Positions 63,756-64,000 of a stretch of DNA of 64,000 nt are shown here, piece by piece. A model generated the notes under the pieces. It made no database searches. It was not told the origin of the DNA and saw only the letters and a program-made list of their open reading frames with translations. The stretch is from Pseudolysinimonas kribbensis (GTDB lineage Bacteria; Actinomycetota; Actinomycetes; Actinomycetales; Microbacteriaceae): contig NZ_BSVB01000001.1 in the NCBI RefSeq assembly GCF_030161895.1, positions 3,410,001 through 3,474,000 of the forward strand, written 5' to 3'. Within the stretch, counting starts at the first letter, position 1. Each line of letters opens with the position of its first letter. The position numbers and the translations under genes are program-made.

Positions 63756-64000
63756 CTAGTCCGGGTTGCGGTCGAGGACCGCGTCCTCGTAGTCGGCGTC
63801 GTGCGAGGGGCGGCGCGACCGCAGGGCGACCGCGCGCTCCTCGGCCGACATGGCGCCGAGGCGCTTCTCGCGGCGGTAGGCCCAGACCAGGCCCACGACG
63901 GCGAGCAGCGCGAACACGATCCACTGGATCGCGTAGGAGAGGAACGGCCCCGGATCGGCCACCGGCTCGGGCTCCGCGACGGGCCGGCTCGTCGCGGGGG
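63756..64000 (-). CDS. SURF1 family protein, C-terminal part
   Basis: The last 81 residues of a minus-strand gene whose start lies beyond the window. The segment 'GPFLSYAIQWIVFALLAVVGLVWAYRREKR' in its key part SYAIQWIVFALLAVVG is the C-terminal membrane helix of SURF1-type proteins, which help assemble cytochrome c oxidase. A short charged tail follows. The role would fit the heme O/A genes (ctaB, ctaA) elsewhere in the window. It ends next to the 74-bp tandem repeat. Only the C-terminus is visible, so the family call rests on one helix. Confidence 0.72.
   Translation of the reverse strand, partial: PATSRPVAEPEPVADPGPFLSYAIQWIVFALLAVVGLVWAYRREKRLGAMSAEERAVALRSRRPSHDADYEDAVLDRNPD

Overview
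The window is high-GC actinobacterial DNA, most likely from Microbacteriaceae (Microbacterium-like). The evidence is RbpA, WhiA, OpcA, an ANTAR-type PdtaR regulator, many GTG starts and leaderless-type promoters, and a familiar chain of housekeeping genes: pdtaR-polA-rpsA-coaE-uvrB-uvrA-uvrC-rapZ-whiA-gap-pgk-tpiA-secG-rbpA-pgl-opcA-zwf-pgi-tal-tkt-ctaB-ctaA-suf. Family placement is inferred from gene order and protein style only.

Layout. 1-2587: end of a sugar ABC importer (binding protein plus two permeases, NgcEFG/DasABC-like), followed by a tRNA-Leu. 2720-12266: pdtaR, a thioesterase, polA, an HPr protein, a DUF885 hydrolase, a DUF4166 protein, an epimerase, a lipoprotein and rpsA. 12328-17903: coaE, then a secreted hydrolase, an acyl-CoA ligase, a membrane acyltransferase and an MFS transporter. 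17999-29411: uvrB, a SARP/AfsR-like regulator with a lipoprotein, uvrA, uvrC and rapZ. 29436-43163: whiA, sodA, lower glycolysis, secG, rbpA and a complete oxidative/non-oxidative pentose phosphate operon on the minus strand. 43274-45189: heme O/A synthesis. 45151-49541: two paralogous secreted cell-wall-binding (CWB2) proteins, the most accessory-looking part. 49719-53726: SUF iron-sulfur assembly operon. 53906-61266: a signalling and polysaccharide locus with a histidine kinase, a degenerate GGDEF membrane protein, a lipoprotein, a processive-type GT2 glycosyltransferase, an Hpt-like protein without its histidine, an OmpR-type regulator and a GH6 glucanase. 61323-64000: bioY, an ABC-F ATPase, a 74-bp tandem repeat and the end of a SURF1 gene.

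The best candidate for an undescribed system is 53906-61266. A GT2 synthase with D-G-D, E-D and Q-x-x-K-W signatures is grouped with a GH6 beta-1,4-glucanase, a two-component pair and two pseudo-signalling proteins (GGDEF motif replaced by S-R-R-R-F; Hpt phospho-His replaced). The divergent promoter region before the GT2 gene carries CTTG elements at an exact 11-bp period, the geometry expected of an OmpR-family operator.

Reading caution: about 38 reading-frame breaks occur in 23 genes, including essential ones (polA, uvrA, zwf, tkt, sufC). Each is explained by the loss of one base, nearly always in a G or C run of 3-6, and correcting them restores in-frame full-length proteins. I treat them as sequence errors and annotate the genes as intact CDSs with the suspected position noted. 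No gene-free stretch exceeds 300 bases; the longest (49542-49718, 53727-53905, 10657-10799, 63600-63755) are described among the features.
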